A stretch of 64,000 bases of DNA from NCBI RefSeq assembly GCF_039522935.1, contig NZ_BAAAEI010000014.1:1-64000 (forward strand). Reading direction: 5' to 3'. Made by a program: the position numbers and the translations under genes. Positions 1 to 7,495 of this stretch are shown in pieces. Position 1 is the first letter of the stretch; every line of letters starts with the position of its first letter. The stretch is from Bowmanella denitrificans (GTDB taxonomy: Bacteria; Pseudomonadota; Gammaproteobacteria; Enterobacterales; Alteromonadaceae). The notes below the pieces were generated by a model. The model had not been told where the DNA came from. It saw only the letters and a program-made list of their open reading frames with translations, and searched no databases.

Positions 1-1
1 T

Positions 2-394
2 CTTCTCGATGCCAGCCAATTGCCCCAGGACATCCTGCCACACTGGCCGGGCGTCAAGCGCATTGTGGCGGTTGAGCGTGAGCGTAGCCAGGGGCAAAAG
101 ACCAGCTACAGCACCCACTATTACTTGACATCATTAGACCATGCAGACAGCATAGCCAAGGCTATACGCCAACACTGGCTGACCGAGAATCAGCAACACT
201 GGGTGTTGGATGTGGTGTTCAAAGAAGATGAATGTCAGATTCAGGAGCCGATAAGTGCGCAGAATATGGCGTTGTTCAGGCGGGTAGTGCGCAACATGGT
301 GAAGCAACACAGCAAAAGCAAAGATTCCATCCGAGGCAAATGTGTCAGGGCCAGCTTCGATGATAATTTCAGAGCAGAATTACTCTTTGGTTAA
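2..394 (+). CDS. ISAs1-family transposase, C-terminal fragment (runs off window start)
   Basis: The frame is open from the first bases of the window, so the 5' part lies outside it. The roughly 130 residues visible match, from memory, the C-terminal part of the ISAs1-type DDE transposase: a 'GVKRIVAVERER' stretch, 'STHYYLTSL', 'HWVLDVVFKEDE', 'NMALFRRVVRNMVKQH' and a final 'CVRASFDDNFRAELL'. In the family this region includes the last catalytic acidic residue (in the 'VLDVVFKEDE' stretch) and the terminal helices. Whether the complete element is intact cannot be seen. I did not identify its right terminal inverted repeat. It marks the left part of a + strand accessory region. Confidence 0.85.
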   Translation, partial: LLDASQLPQDILPHWPGVKRIVAVERERSQGQKTSYSTHYYLTSLDHADSIAKAIRQHWLTENQQHWVLDVVFKEDECQIQEPISAQNMALFRRVVRNMVKQHSKSKDSIRGKCVRASFDDNFRAELLFG

Positions 395-425
395 TGGAAT
401 TAACAAAGTGCGCTCACGCCCTGAC

Positions 426-490
426 AGTTCTCCCCAATAGTTGTTACTTAAGTTTGGCAAAACTCCGGAAATAGGGGAGTCCATTTCATT
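426..490 (+). repeat. Dispersed leader-like repeat, copy 1
   Basis: About 65 bases that recur nearly unchanged at 4405-4469 and in a shortened form at 922-987. The core reads GTTTGGCAAAACTCCGG followed by AAATAGGGGAGTCCAT. The ends CTCCCC and GGGGAG can pair, and ACTCC/GGAGT forms a smaller inner hairpin. It ends 20 bases before the start codon of the next gene. Confidence 0.7.
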
Positions 491-510
491 CGTTATATTT
501 TCAGGTAAGT

Positions 511-783
511 ATGGATACAGTTGAAATTATTTTAGGCACTTTATTGATTCTTTTTTTATGCTTTTGCGGTGTGTTTGCTCCGATGTTGATGCCACTGTTT
601 GTAAAAGAAGAATTTAAAGGTAAATTTCCTCGCTACATGGATGCAATCCAACCACCGTACGTTTACCAATCAAAGTGGTTCAATCCTATAGGCGTCATAC
701 TACAAAGGTTGGCACTTTTAGTTTGGATACCCGCATTAACGTTCGGTCTGTTTTTGGTATTTACTGGACAATTGAAAATATAA
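511..783 (+). CDS. Small two-helix membrane protein of unknown function
   Basis: This is a 90-residue protein I do not recognise. It has a hydrophobic segment at about residues 4-32 and another at about 62-86. The loop between them carries basic and aromatic residues (KGKFPRYMDAIQPPY). The start is ATG with a weak AGGTAAG ribosome site just upstream. It is AT-rich compared with the core genes later in the window. It sits immediately downstream of leader-like repeat copy 1 and belongs to the + strand accessory region. It has no partner in an overlapping operon. The coding call rests on length, start context and the clean two-segment hydrophobic pattern. Confidence 0.55.
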   Translation: MDTVEIILGTLLILFLCFCGVFAPMLMPLFVKEEFKGKFPRYMDAIQPPYVYQSKWFNPIGVILQRLALLVWIPALTFGLFLVFTGQLKI

Positions 784-1085
784 CAAACGCATTAGCACTC
801 GCTGCACTCGGCATTATATCCAACATGAACGTTAAGAAATTCCTGTATACCCTCGGCTGTCTTCACCGTAGATACTGAAATTCGGATTAGCTTAATCCAA
901 ACCAAAGAAGCAGTTTTAAAACAGACATGGACGGTATCCTCAATGGTTACCGGTGAAGCGTGGCCAAACTCCGGGGGAGGAATTCATATGCAAAGACACT
1001 TTGTTACAACCTATAAGTTGCATAACAGTGATCTTTTGTAGAGTCTGAAGTCTTTGATTTTAATGTCTTTAATTAGGGACCATTA
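784..1085. other. Non-coding stretch with a repeat copy and a 17-codon ORF
   Basis: No convincing gene. It contains leader-like repeat copy 3 (922-987), which runs directly into an ATG at 988. That codon opens a 17-codon frame (988-1041) behind a strong GGGGGAGG ribosome site. It may be the remnant of a gene once served by the repeat, or a leader peptide for the gene at 1086. The bases right after the previous stop (TAACAAACGC) look like one end of an integron attC site, but no matching other end was found. Confidence 0.5.
922..987 (+). repeat. Dispersed leader-like repeat, copy 3 (degenerate)
   Basis: Aligns to the repeat at 4393-4469 over its length: CAGACATGG, then TCCTCAATGGTTACC, then TGGCCAAACTCCG. 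The AAATA segment is missing before GGGGAG. As in the other two copies it lies just upstream of a start codon, here the ATG at 988. Confidence 0.55.
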
Positions 1086-2435
1086 ATGAGCAAACTGTTT
1101 GCAGCATTGTGCTTCACCATGTTTATTAGCAGCTGTACGCAAGCGCCGACAACAGCAACTCAAGGTGTAAATAGCCCCGCTGCGCCAAAGCTTGAAAAGA
1201 GCGCGCTAGACAATGTGCTAAACCGATATAAAGACTCTCAGCATTTTATGGGCAGCGTGGCAATTTATCAGTCTGGAAAGCCGGTTTACAGCTATGCATC
1301 AGGCTATAGTAACGTTGAGAACAACACGCTATCAACGCCTGAAACACGTTATCGAATTGGTTCGATAACCAAATCCTTTACTGCCCTGCTAATACTTATG
1401 GCATATGAGGAAGGCAAGATAACACTGGATCAAACACTAGATTTGTTTTATCCGGAAATTGCAAATGCCAATAAAATTACCATAGCGATGTTGTTAAATC
1501 ACAGCAGCGGTGTAAAAAACTACAGCAGTGTACCTGCTATGCAAACGATGATGTATAGCGGTGTTTCAAAGCAAGAGTTGGTCTCACTAATTGGCAACTT
1601 TGATAGTGAATTTGAACCAGGCACACAAGAGCGTTATAGCAACTCTAATTATATTCTGCTTACCTTTATTTTAGAAAGACTTTATCAAGCAACCTATGCG
1701 CAACTGATTAGCGAGAAAATAGCGACACCATTAGGGCTAAAGGACACATACTACGCACAGAAAATTGATGTTGAAAAAGGGGAGGCATACTCCTACATAA
1801 ATGAAAATGGCTATGAGAAAGCCATGGAAGCAGATGGTTCGGTGATGCTTGGTGCCGGTGGGGTGATATCGACGACTTTGGATTTAGCTAAATTGTTTGA
1901 TGCGCTATTTGCCGGTAATATTTTAAAGGCCAGCACCTTAGATAAGATGCTGGCGATTAATTATAGCTTTGGATTGGGAGTCCAAAAATTAACTTATGGC
2001 GGCAAAGTCAGTTACGGCCACCGTGGTCATGTTGATGAATTTCACTCTGTGGTTTTACATATTCCTGAACAGGGTATGACGCTCGCGATATTGGAAAATG
2101 GCAGTTTTAGCGAGCTACCGGATATTGTCAAAGATATTTATTATGCTTATTTCAGTATGGATGAGAAAGCCTCACTGGCTTTGTTAAACAAGTTTACCGG
2201 CCGATTTCAAGAAGCGACTGATCCCGAACATATGGTCGAGTTTAAAATAAAAGATGCTCAACTGATATTGGTGATTGGTGGTGAATTTGAGGAGCCTTTG
2301 CTTTATACCGGTGGCACCGATTTTCTGTTTGATCAGTCTTACTCACCTGCTATTACCTTTGCCTTTAAAGATGATGGCCAGTCATTGATCTTTAAACAAG
2401 AAAAGGTGGAAGTCGTGATGAACCGGATCCAGTAG
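1086..2435 (+). CDS. Beta-lactamase-class C / PBP4-like serine hydrolase lipoprotein
   Basis: A 449-residue secreted hydrolase of the beta-lactamase class C / DD-peptidase / esterase superfamily. The first 17 residues form a lipoprotein signal with lipobox ISSC (Cys17). The acyl-enzyme serine motif SxxK is S93-I-T-K96. The second motif YxN is Y184-S-N186. A histidine motif HRG near residue 315 takes the place of the KTG box. A C-terminal domain of about 110 residues follows, as in many Alteromonadales homologues. The protein should be anchored in the envelope. Substrate cannot be told from sequence: peptidase, esterase or D-amino-acid amidase are all possible, and true beta-lactamase activity is not implied. 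A GC-rich hairpin follows at 2490. Confidence 0.85.
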   Translation: MSKLFAALCFTMFISSCTQAPTTATQGVNSPAAPKLEKSALDNVLNRYKDSQHFMGSVAIYQSGKPVYSYASGYSNVENNTLSTPETRYRIGSITKSFTALLILMAYEEGKITLDQTLDLFYPEIANANKITIAMLLNHSSGVKNYSSVPAMQTMMYSGVSKQELVSLIGNFDSEFEPGTQERYSNSNYILLTFILERLYQATYAQLISEKIATPLGLKDTYYAQKIDVEKGEAYSYINENGYEKAMEADGSVMLGAGGVISTTLDLAKLFDALFAGNILKASTLDKMLAINYSFGLGVQKLTYGGKVSYGHRGHVDEFHSVVLHIPEQGMTLAILENGSFSELPDIVKDIYYAYFSMDEKASLALLNKFTGRFQEATDPEHMVEFKIKDAQLILVIGGEFEEPLLYTGGTDFLFDQSYSPAITFAFKDDGQSLIFKQEKVEVVMNRIQ

Positions 2436-2489
2436 GCTGTATTGTTGAAACATCAATAAAGGGGTCAACTGAGCCAAAGCTTTGCCCCC

Positions 2490-2511
2490 AAGCGGCCCGA
2501 GCCGCTTTGTG
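2490..2511 (+). terminator. Possible terminator hairpin after the serine hydrolase gene
   Basis: A perfect 7-bp stem AAGCGGC / GCCGCTT with a CCGA loop, followed only by a weak TTGT tail. The second copy of the module carries a decayed version at about 3853. It could be an inefficient terminator or simply part of the repeat. Confidence 0.4.
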
Positions 2512-2683
2512 CCCCCCGCTTAAAAATTCCTGGTCGGTTCAGCGCGTGGCTAAAAGGTGGGCAGTTTGCTGGGAATTGATTGAGTGGAATATGTGTTTCG
2601 GGTGACCTTGCCCGGAGTTATAAGTCTATTTTTACGAATCTGACGGCAAACCCCATATCCGGTTTTATCGAGTAGTGATTTTT

Positions 2684-2760
2684 TCACCACGAAGATCAGA
2701 AGAGCACCAAGAATCAACAATCTCTATCGTCCTTCGTGTACTTTGTGTTCTTCGTGGTGA
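2684..2760. repeat. Palindromic CCACGAAG-type repeat
   Basis: The left arm TCACCACGAAGATCAGAAG and the right arm TTTGTGTTCTTCGTGGTGA are imperfect inverted complements around a 30-40 base centre. Repeats built on ACCACGAAG(A/G)ACACGAAG are familiar from intergenic regions of many proteobacteria and resemble small non-autonomous elements. One arm only is present again at about 4038-4065. Confidence 0.6.
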
Positions 2761-3160
2761 TGACGGGAATAAGATTGAACAACAGGCAGGACGCTCGAAT
2801 GGGACTCGCACGCCATTGAGGGCATATCATAAAGGACAAGGAGGTCATGTTATTCAAACCTTGCCATGCTGCACTTCGCCGTGGATACTAAAATTCAATT
2901 TGGCTAAATCAATGGCATAGAAATAGCTGCTAACAGACCGGGGTGATTCTCCTGCTGGTGCGTATCCTAATATGGCCATATCTTGCTAGGAATATTGTGG
3001 TGCCCGGCTTCAGGTTTATTCAGTATCAATGCCTTGCGAGACAAAATTTTGGGCACTATGAAGTCCTATAGTGTTTGTATCAAAACAGTGATCCAGTTAT
3101 TAGGACAAAATTTAGTTGGAATAAGGTTTTTATTATTCGTTATACATATTAAGGATATGC

Positions 3161-3733
3161 ATGGACAGAACCGTCATCACAATATCTATACTAATTTTAC
3201 TATCTGCAATTATTTCTGCGGTTGGAGTTCAATTTGGCGATCAAATAGAAGCTTCCGTTCCAGGAGGAAAAGCAACAGGGCTTGTTGCGGGTGTGGCAAT
3301 TTTAGTGGGACTATTTGTTGCTGCTTATAAGAGTGTTTTGAACGTAGAAAAGAATGTTTTGGATAAGGAAGGGTTGAAATATATTTTAGAACTTCACTTT
3401 GGTTCAGTTTCTCACCAGTTAATGCACGTTATAAATGACTTTATTGTCGAAATGGAGAGTTCCTCTGATTCGCTCAATTCAGATGTCTTTGTGATTAATT
3501 GTAAAAGAGTCATTGATAACTCGAGAAATAAACTCTCATTATTTACTGCTCCTGGTATTTCAAATATTCCCCAGTACCTCGATGAACTTCTTTCGCACGA
3601 ACTGCTCGAGGAACATATTAAGAAGGGCTTAGAGATTATTCAGCGTTCTGAGAGTGCAGAGAATAGGAAGAAGCTGGCGTATCAACTTATTCAGAGTATT
3701 CAATCAGATCTATGGAAAAAACTAAAAAAGTAG
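3161..3733 (+). CDS. Membrane-anchored protein of unknown function
   Basis: A 190-residue protein I do not recognise. Residues 5-25 and 40-60 are hydrophobic, separated by a short loop rich in Gly and acidic residues (FGDQIEASVPGGKA). The remaining 130 residues are soluble, helical and charged, with many Leu/Ile/Glu/Lys and no Cys cluster or catalytic motif. This suggests a helical cytoplasmic domain on a hairpin anchor. The start is ATG with AAGGA six bases upstream. Base composition is AT-rich, unlike the core genes. The gene is bracketed by two copies of a duplicated intergenic module, as if it moved or was duplicated as a cassette-like unit. Confidence 0.6.
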   Translation: MDRTVITISILILLSAIISAVGVQFGDQIEASVPGGKATGLVAGVAILVGLFVAAYKSVLNVEKNVLDKEGLKYILELHFGSVSHQLMHVINDFIVEMESSSDSLNSDVFVINCKRVIDNSRNKLSLFTAPGISNIPQYLDELLSHELLEEHIKKGLEIIQRSESAENRKKLAYQLIQSIQSDLWKKLKK

Positions 3734-3849
3734 GTATGTATAATAAGATAGGCTAGTTAATGGATAGCGCTGAGATAGACAGGACCATAACCAAAATAAA
3801 CGTCGTTGTTGGTACAGCAGAAATATTCAGAATAAGCTAGCAAGCCCTA

Positions 3850-4386
3850 CCCCAAGCAGCTCAAGCCACTTTGGTCCTGCTTAACCCGGTCAGTTCAGCG
3901 TGCTAATAAAAGGCGGGCAATTTGCTTAAAGCTAATTGAGTGGAAGAGGTGTCAGGCTAGCATCGCGCACAATCAGAAGTTATTGTCGCGTAACTGACGC
4001 CAAAACACAGACCCGGTTTTTCAAGTCATTCTCTTTCTACCACGAAGACCAGAAGAACACGAAGAGTGGACGATCACGAACTGCACGAAAAGGCCCGAGC
4101 CTGTCTTCGGTCGAAAATACCACTCGCTGTAGCCGGGGGTGCAAAGAAAAGCTCGCTGAGGTATTTTGCTTTCAATGACTATGAGCTCTCAGCGACTCTG
4201 CGAGAAGAGCTTGGGTGGTTAGGGCAAAGATTAAGCCGCTATGACTAGCCTGTTATGCAAGTGACTGACGCGCAGCGGTTCGCGTGTCTTATCCAGTATG
4301 AAAGTTAAGCAACTATTGCCTTGCCATGCTGCACTTCGCCGTGGATACTAAAACCCAATTTGGCTAAATCAATGGCATAGAAATAG
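3850..4386. repeat. Duplicated intergenic module, copy 2
   Basis: Partner of 2485-2926. The segment 4321-4386 (TTGCCATGCTGCACTTCGCC onward) is nearly identical to 2861-2926. The middle part has diverged and is longer here. Confidence 0.75.
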
Positions 4387-4392
4387 TTAAAA

Positions 4393-4469
4393 CCTGACAT
4401 GGGCAGTTCTCCCCAACAGTTACCACTTAGGTTTGGCAAAACTCCGGAAATAGGGGAGTCCATATTATT
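4393..4469 (+). repeat. Dispersed leader-like repeat, copy 2
   Basis: Near-identical to 426-490 over its last 65 bases, with the additional CCTGACATGGGC that also begins copy 3. It ends 28 bases before the ATG of the protease gene at 4498, so it may lie in that gene's 5' untranslated region. Confidence 0.7.
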
Positions 4470-4497
4470 TTTTAGCGCAACTCAGATAGAAGTTAAT

Positions 4498-5343
4498 ATG
4501 AAATTTTCTCAATCTTTGTTTTTATCAATAGGGCTTTTTACATCCTTAGCTAATGCAATAGTCATTCGGCATGATGTTTCCGACGAAAAATATTCCGCTG
4601 TTCCATCTGACTTCCCTCCCTTAGCAACCTTATATAATATCGGGGTTCACGGTACATTGATTCACCCTCAATGGGTTGTCACCGCTGCCCATGCTGTTTT
4701 TTGCATGAATCCTGGACAAAAAATTAAAGTTGGCGAAGAAATAGTATCTGTTTCTAATCGGTATAGTCACCCTGAATATCGCTTGGGAGGTGAACATGAT
4801 ATAGCTTTGATTAAACTTGAATCCAGTATTAAACAAATTGAACCTGCAGAAATGTATAGCAACAACGACGAAAAAGGTGCTGTCGTTTGGTTTATAGGTA
4901 TCGGCGGTACAGGAACTGGGACTAAAGGGCAGACAGTTGGCTATAAAGAAAATAATGGGAAGTTAAGAAAAGCTCAAAATAAGATCGTTAAAACAACAGA
5001 TACGGATATAGTGTTTAAATTTGAGGAAGGCTCTGCCGCAGAAGCACTGGAAGGCGTTTCAGGTAATGGTGATAGTGGCGGCCCTGCCTATAGAAAAAAC
5101 GGAGATAAATATGAATTACTCGGTATCAGTTCACGTACCGACTCATGGTTTTATGGTGTAGGAGAATACGGCGTTACAGAGCTTTATACACGTGTTTCAT
5201 CATATAAACGCTGGATACAAGATGTCATTTCAGCGGATAGTGACTTAATTAGGGAAAAAATTTCAACCCAAAGTCCTTTCCTGCATGATGGTATGAAACC
5301 AGAAAAAATGAATGATTTATGTTCTTCCATTGAGGTAAAGTAA
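4498..5343 (+). CDS. Secreted trypsin-fold serine protease (family S1), paralogue A
   Basis: A 281-residue secreted peptidase. The start at 4498 was chosen because it gives a signal peptide (residues 1-20, ending ANA) and because the paralogue at 8148 begins equivalently; an upstream in-frame start would run through the repeat. Catalytic triad: H65 in TAAHA, D101 in HDIALIKL, S193 in GNGDSGGPA. The mature protein would begin IVIRHD, matching the Ile-Val N-terminus that activates trypsin, so removal of the signal peptide alone may create the active form. The position of the trypsin specificity Asp appears to be V187, which argues against Arg/Lys specificity. It is about half identical to the protein at 8148-9008. 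No protease inhibitor gene is visible beside it. Confidence 0.88.
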   Translation: MKFSQSLFLSIGLFTSLANAIVIRHDVSDEKYSAVPSDFPPLATLYNIGVHGTLIHPQWVVTAAHAVFCMNPGQKIKVGEEIVSVSNRYSHPEYRLGGEHDIALIKLESSIKQIEPAEMYSNNDEKGAVVWFIGIGGTGTGTKGQTVGYKENNGKLRKAQNKIVKTTDTDIVFKFEEGSAAEALEGVSGNGDSGGPAYRKNGDKYELLGISSRTDSWFYGVGEYGVTELYTRVSSYKRWIQDVISADSDLIREKISTQSPFLHDGMKPEKMNDLCSSIEVK

Positions 5344-5410
5344 TCACAGGTTCTCTCGATTTTTAGAAAACAATTTTTATCTACCAACAGATTTTTATTG
5401 AGAGGCCAAT

Positions 5411-6274
5411 GTGCAAAAAGCAAAGGTTCGACGCGATTTTGGCCTGACCTGGAAGTCTCGCCTTGGAGAAGCACGTTTGCGTGCCGCTGCACCAGGGCCG
5501 CGATTGACTGATCAGCAGATAGCGAGCTTGCAAAATGCCATGTCGCGGTTGGACGTATCCTCGCCGCATAACAAAGCGCTTCTATGGTCTGGCAAAGATG
5601 TTCCGACAAGTGTCCCAATTAACGAGACTGATCCTAACGGCCCAATGTGGTGGGATAAGCTTTCTTGTCTTGAAGTTGATGTGTTTCGCGGACTTGGGCT
5701 GGCATTTAGCCTGGAGGATACGCAAGGCGGAAGGTTTTTACACGACTTACAGCTGAATTATCCGCAGAATGACCCGCTTAGTGCGGTGGCCCGAGGCTTG
5801 TGGGATGCGCTTTCCTGTCGTTTCGCTGCTGCTGTGACTGGCTGCATTGAGGTCATTGCTGAAGGTGCGTTTGACGATGGCGTATTTAGAACGGTCGAAC
5901 TCGAAGCGGTTCTTTCTAACCACAAAATTACAACAATCAATGGACTGGCGCGAAGGTACTTTCCATCCAGCTGTGACGACGCTTATTTCCTCCTGCGTCG
6001 ATGGGATGTAGAGCGTAGCCGCAGATATTATGAGTTTATTATCGCGTGTGCTGATGCAACATCTTATGAACGGGCAATGGCCCTTGATGACCTGCGGGAA
6101 ATTCAACTCTGGTATGAGCAGGATTTTTTCAGTCACCTAGGGCCAAATCGGGAACTTCCTGGTTTACCTGACGGTGTAGCTGAGGCGTCGGACCAAGCCC
6201 AAGTGGCCGGTACCTGGAAGTATTCAGCAGCGTGGCGTGAATTCGTTCAACAGACTGAAGCCGAATGTCGTTAA
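5411..6274 (+). CDS. CD38/ADP-ribosyl cyclase-like protein (probable NAD-cleaving enzyme)
   Basis: A 287-residue protein with GTG start behind GAGAGG; a stop just upstream fixes the 5' limit. It carries, in order and with near-native spacing, the landmarks of the CD38/ADP-ribosyl cyclase family: NKALLWS (W59, CD38 W125), SLEDTxxGxxL (E102-D103, CD38 E146), PLSAVxxGLWDALSxRFAxA (W131, CD38 W189) and FRTVEL (E163, the catalytic CD38 E226). The position of CD38 D155 is His111, with Asp at 112. Family members cleave NAD+ to cyclic ADP-ribose or ADP-ribose plus nicotinamide. Residues 180-287 are a helical, Trp/Tyr-rich tail I do not recognise. There is no signal peptide or membrane segment. Few extracellular-type cysteines are present, so disulfides as in CD38 are unlikely. 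The motif match is seen directly; activity and role (toxin, effector or signalling enzyme) are inference. Confidence 0.72.
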   Translation: MQKAKVRRDFGLTWKSRLGEARLRAAAPGPRLTDQQIASLQNAMSRLDVSSPHNKALLWSGKDVPTSVPINETDPNGPMWWDKLSCLEVDVFRGLGLAFSLEDTQGGRFLHDLQLNYPQNDPLSAVARGLWDALSCRFAAAVTGCIEVIAEGAFDDGVFRTVELEAVLSNHKITTINGLARRYFPSSCDDAYFLLRRWDVERSRRYYEFIIACADATSYERAMALDDLREIQLWYEQDFFSHLGPNRELPGLPDGVAEASDQAQVAGTWKYSAAWREFVQQTEAECR

Positions 6275-6513
6275 AGCGGCAGGAGCCAACAGCGGCTGAT
6301 TTATTGGGGGAGTTGGGTCAGCATCAGCGAAAAGTAGAAAGTTGCTCAATACTTGAGCGTTTCAGTGGGAACACTAGCTCTAGACTTCCGTATAAAGAAA
6401 GCGTTTTGGATAGTGATAAAAGCGCTTGCTTAATAGGGTTGAACATGAAAAATTTAGTGAGTCACAGATTCATCAACAAGGAAAAGTTATGGCATCTAAA
6501 TATTCTTTACTAA
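6265..6513 (+). CDS. Possible small overlapping ORF, perhaps a decayed partner of the CD38-like gene
   Basis: The ATG lies within the end of the CD38-like gene (10-base overlap), an arrangement typical of translationally coupled partners. The first 25 residues, MSLKRQEPTAADLLGELGQH and onward, look protein-like and helical. After about residue 28 the sequence becomes unconvincing, and the frame runs into the start of the next gene. It could be the broken remnant of an immunity-type gene, or non-coding. I have no family match. Confidence 0.22.
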   Translation: MSLKRQEPTAADLLGELGQHQRKVESCSILERFSGNTSSRLPYKESVLDSDKSACLIGLNMKNLVSHRFINKEKLWHLNILY

Positions 6514-7361
6514 CACTGTTATTTCCTGTGCTGACGATATGCAGCCAGAGTTACGCCAATGATCACTTACCCTTACTACAAGGCCCTTATCTTGGGCAAA
6601 CACCACCGGGGTTAACGCCTGAGCCTTTTGCGCCGGGTATTGTAACCACCGCGGGTTTTGATGACGGTGGTGTGTTTACGGCCGATATGAGCGAGTTCTA
6701 TTTTATTAGAAAGCGTGCAGATAGTAATAAATTCGATACGATTATTTATCAGCAACAGGGTAACCAATGGGTTGAGACCCTCAGTCAGGAAGCCCGGCCC
6801 TTTTATCCTTTCTTCTCACCAGATGGTAAGACCATGCATTTGGGTAAGAAATACCGGGAACGTACAGACTCTGGTTGGTCTGAGGTACAAAGTCTGGATG
6901 CCGCTTTTACTGACATAAACATTATGAGCCTGTCTGTTTCATTAAAGGGTACCTATGCCATTGACGAGCGGCACCCGGAAGAGAAAGGCATTCTTCGATT
7001 CTCTCGTTTGGTCGAAGGTAAACGACAAGCCCCAGTTCCGTTTGGTAAAGAGATTAACGCTGGCACAAGGAATGCCCACCCCTTTATTGCACCTGATGAG
7101 TCCTACATTATGTGGGACGGCATTAAAGACAATGGGTTTGGTGATGTTGATCTGTATATCAGTTTTCGACAGCCGGATGGTTCATGGGGCGAGGCGATTA
7201 ATATGGGCGATAAAATCAATACAGCTGCATATGAAGCCGGGCCAAAAGTGACGCCAGACGGGAAATACCTGTTTTTTGTAAGAAATATGGGTTCGGATAA
7301 ATTTGAGAATGTTGATGTTTTCTGGGTGGATGCGCAAATTATTGAGACGCTCAGGCCATAG
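6489..7361 (+). CDS. Secreted TolB/PD40-type beta-propeller protein
   Basis: A 290-residue protein with a signal peptide (residues 1-23, ending SYA) that fixes the ATG at 6489, which is preceded by AAGGAAA. The mature part contains repeated WD40-like beta-propeller (PD40) blades: FTADMSEFYFIRK, PFFSPDGKTMHLGKK, HPFIAPDESYIMWD and PKVTPDGKYLFFVRN. Each has the F-S/T-PDGK-x-hydrophobic pattern shared with TolB. Such proteins bind partners or ligands in the periplasm and are often non-enzymatic. It does not belong to a tol-pal cluster here. Its neighbours are the CD38-like gene upstream and a broken LysE gene downstream, so context says little about its job. Confidence 0.8.
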   Translation: MASKYSLLTLLFPVLTICSQSYANDHLPLLQGPYLGQTPPGLTPEPFAPGIVTTAGFDDGGVFTADMSEFYFIRKRADSNKFDTIIYQQQGNQWVETLSQEARPFYPFFSPDGKTMHLGKKYRERTDSGWSEVQSLDAAFTDINIMSLSVSLKGTYAIDERHPEEKGILRFSRLVEGKRQAPVPFGKEINAGTRNAHPFIAPDESYIMWDGIKDNGFGDVDLYISFRQPDGSWGEAINMGDKINTAAYEAGPKVTPDGKYLFFVRNMGSDKFENVDVFWVDAQIIETLRP

Positions 7362-7495
7362 ATGTAAAACATGTGATGTGGGCGCAACATCAAGGTTAGC
7401 GAGTGTGTCTGCTGGGTTAAGCATTTTGCTAAATGGCTGTTAGATGAGTTACGGTGGATGCATGGGGTCATTCTGCATAGGGAAAACCACAGAAG

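Larger units (their letters stand above)
2485..2926. repeat. Duplicated intergenic module, copy 1
   Basis: Two segments recur in the same order downstream at 3850-4386: 2485-2590 matches 3850-3945 with moderate divergence, and 2861-2926 matches 4321-4386 with two mismatches in 66 bases. The two copies flank the gene at 3161-3733. Confidence 0.75.
2436..3160. other. Repeat-rich intergenic region
   Basis: No gene I can support. It holds a hairpin (2490-2511), the first copy of a long duplicated module (2485-2926) and a 77-base palindromic repeat (2684-2760). Open frames across 2675-2920 and 2983-3330 overlap the palindrome or the next gene and lack credible protein features. The last bases before 3161 are AT-rich and could hold the promoter of the next gene. 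Confidence 0.6.
3734..4497. other. Repeat-rich intergenic region
   Basis: Holds the second copy of the duplicated module (3850-4386), half of a CCACGAAG palindrome (about 4038-4065) and leader-like repeat copy 2 (4393-4469). An open frame across 4066-4248 has no ribosome site or recognisable content and I do not call it. Confidence 0.6.

Noticed and set aside
780..840. TAACAAACGC right after the 90-residue gene, resembling one end of an integron attC site
   Set aside because: No paired GTTRRRY end or complementary arm was found within a plausible distance, and no integrase gene is in the window.
2675..3330. Open frames at 2675-2920 and 2983-3330
   Set aside because: The first reads across a palindromic repeat; the second overlaps the better-supported gene at 3161 in another frame. 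Neither has a ribosome site or recognisable content.
4066..4248. 60-codon open frame before the first protease
   Set aside because: It lies within duplicated repeat material, lacks a ribosome site, and is not present in the matching module copy.
4399..4497. Upstream extension of the first protease gene
   Set aside because: It would add 33 residues before a clear signal peptide and runs through the dispersed repeat.
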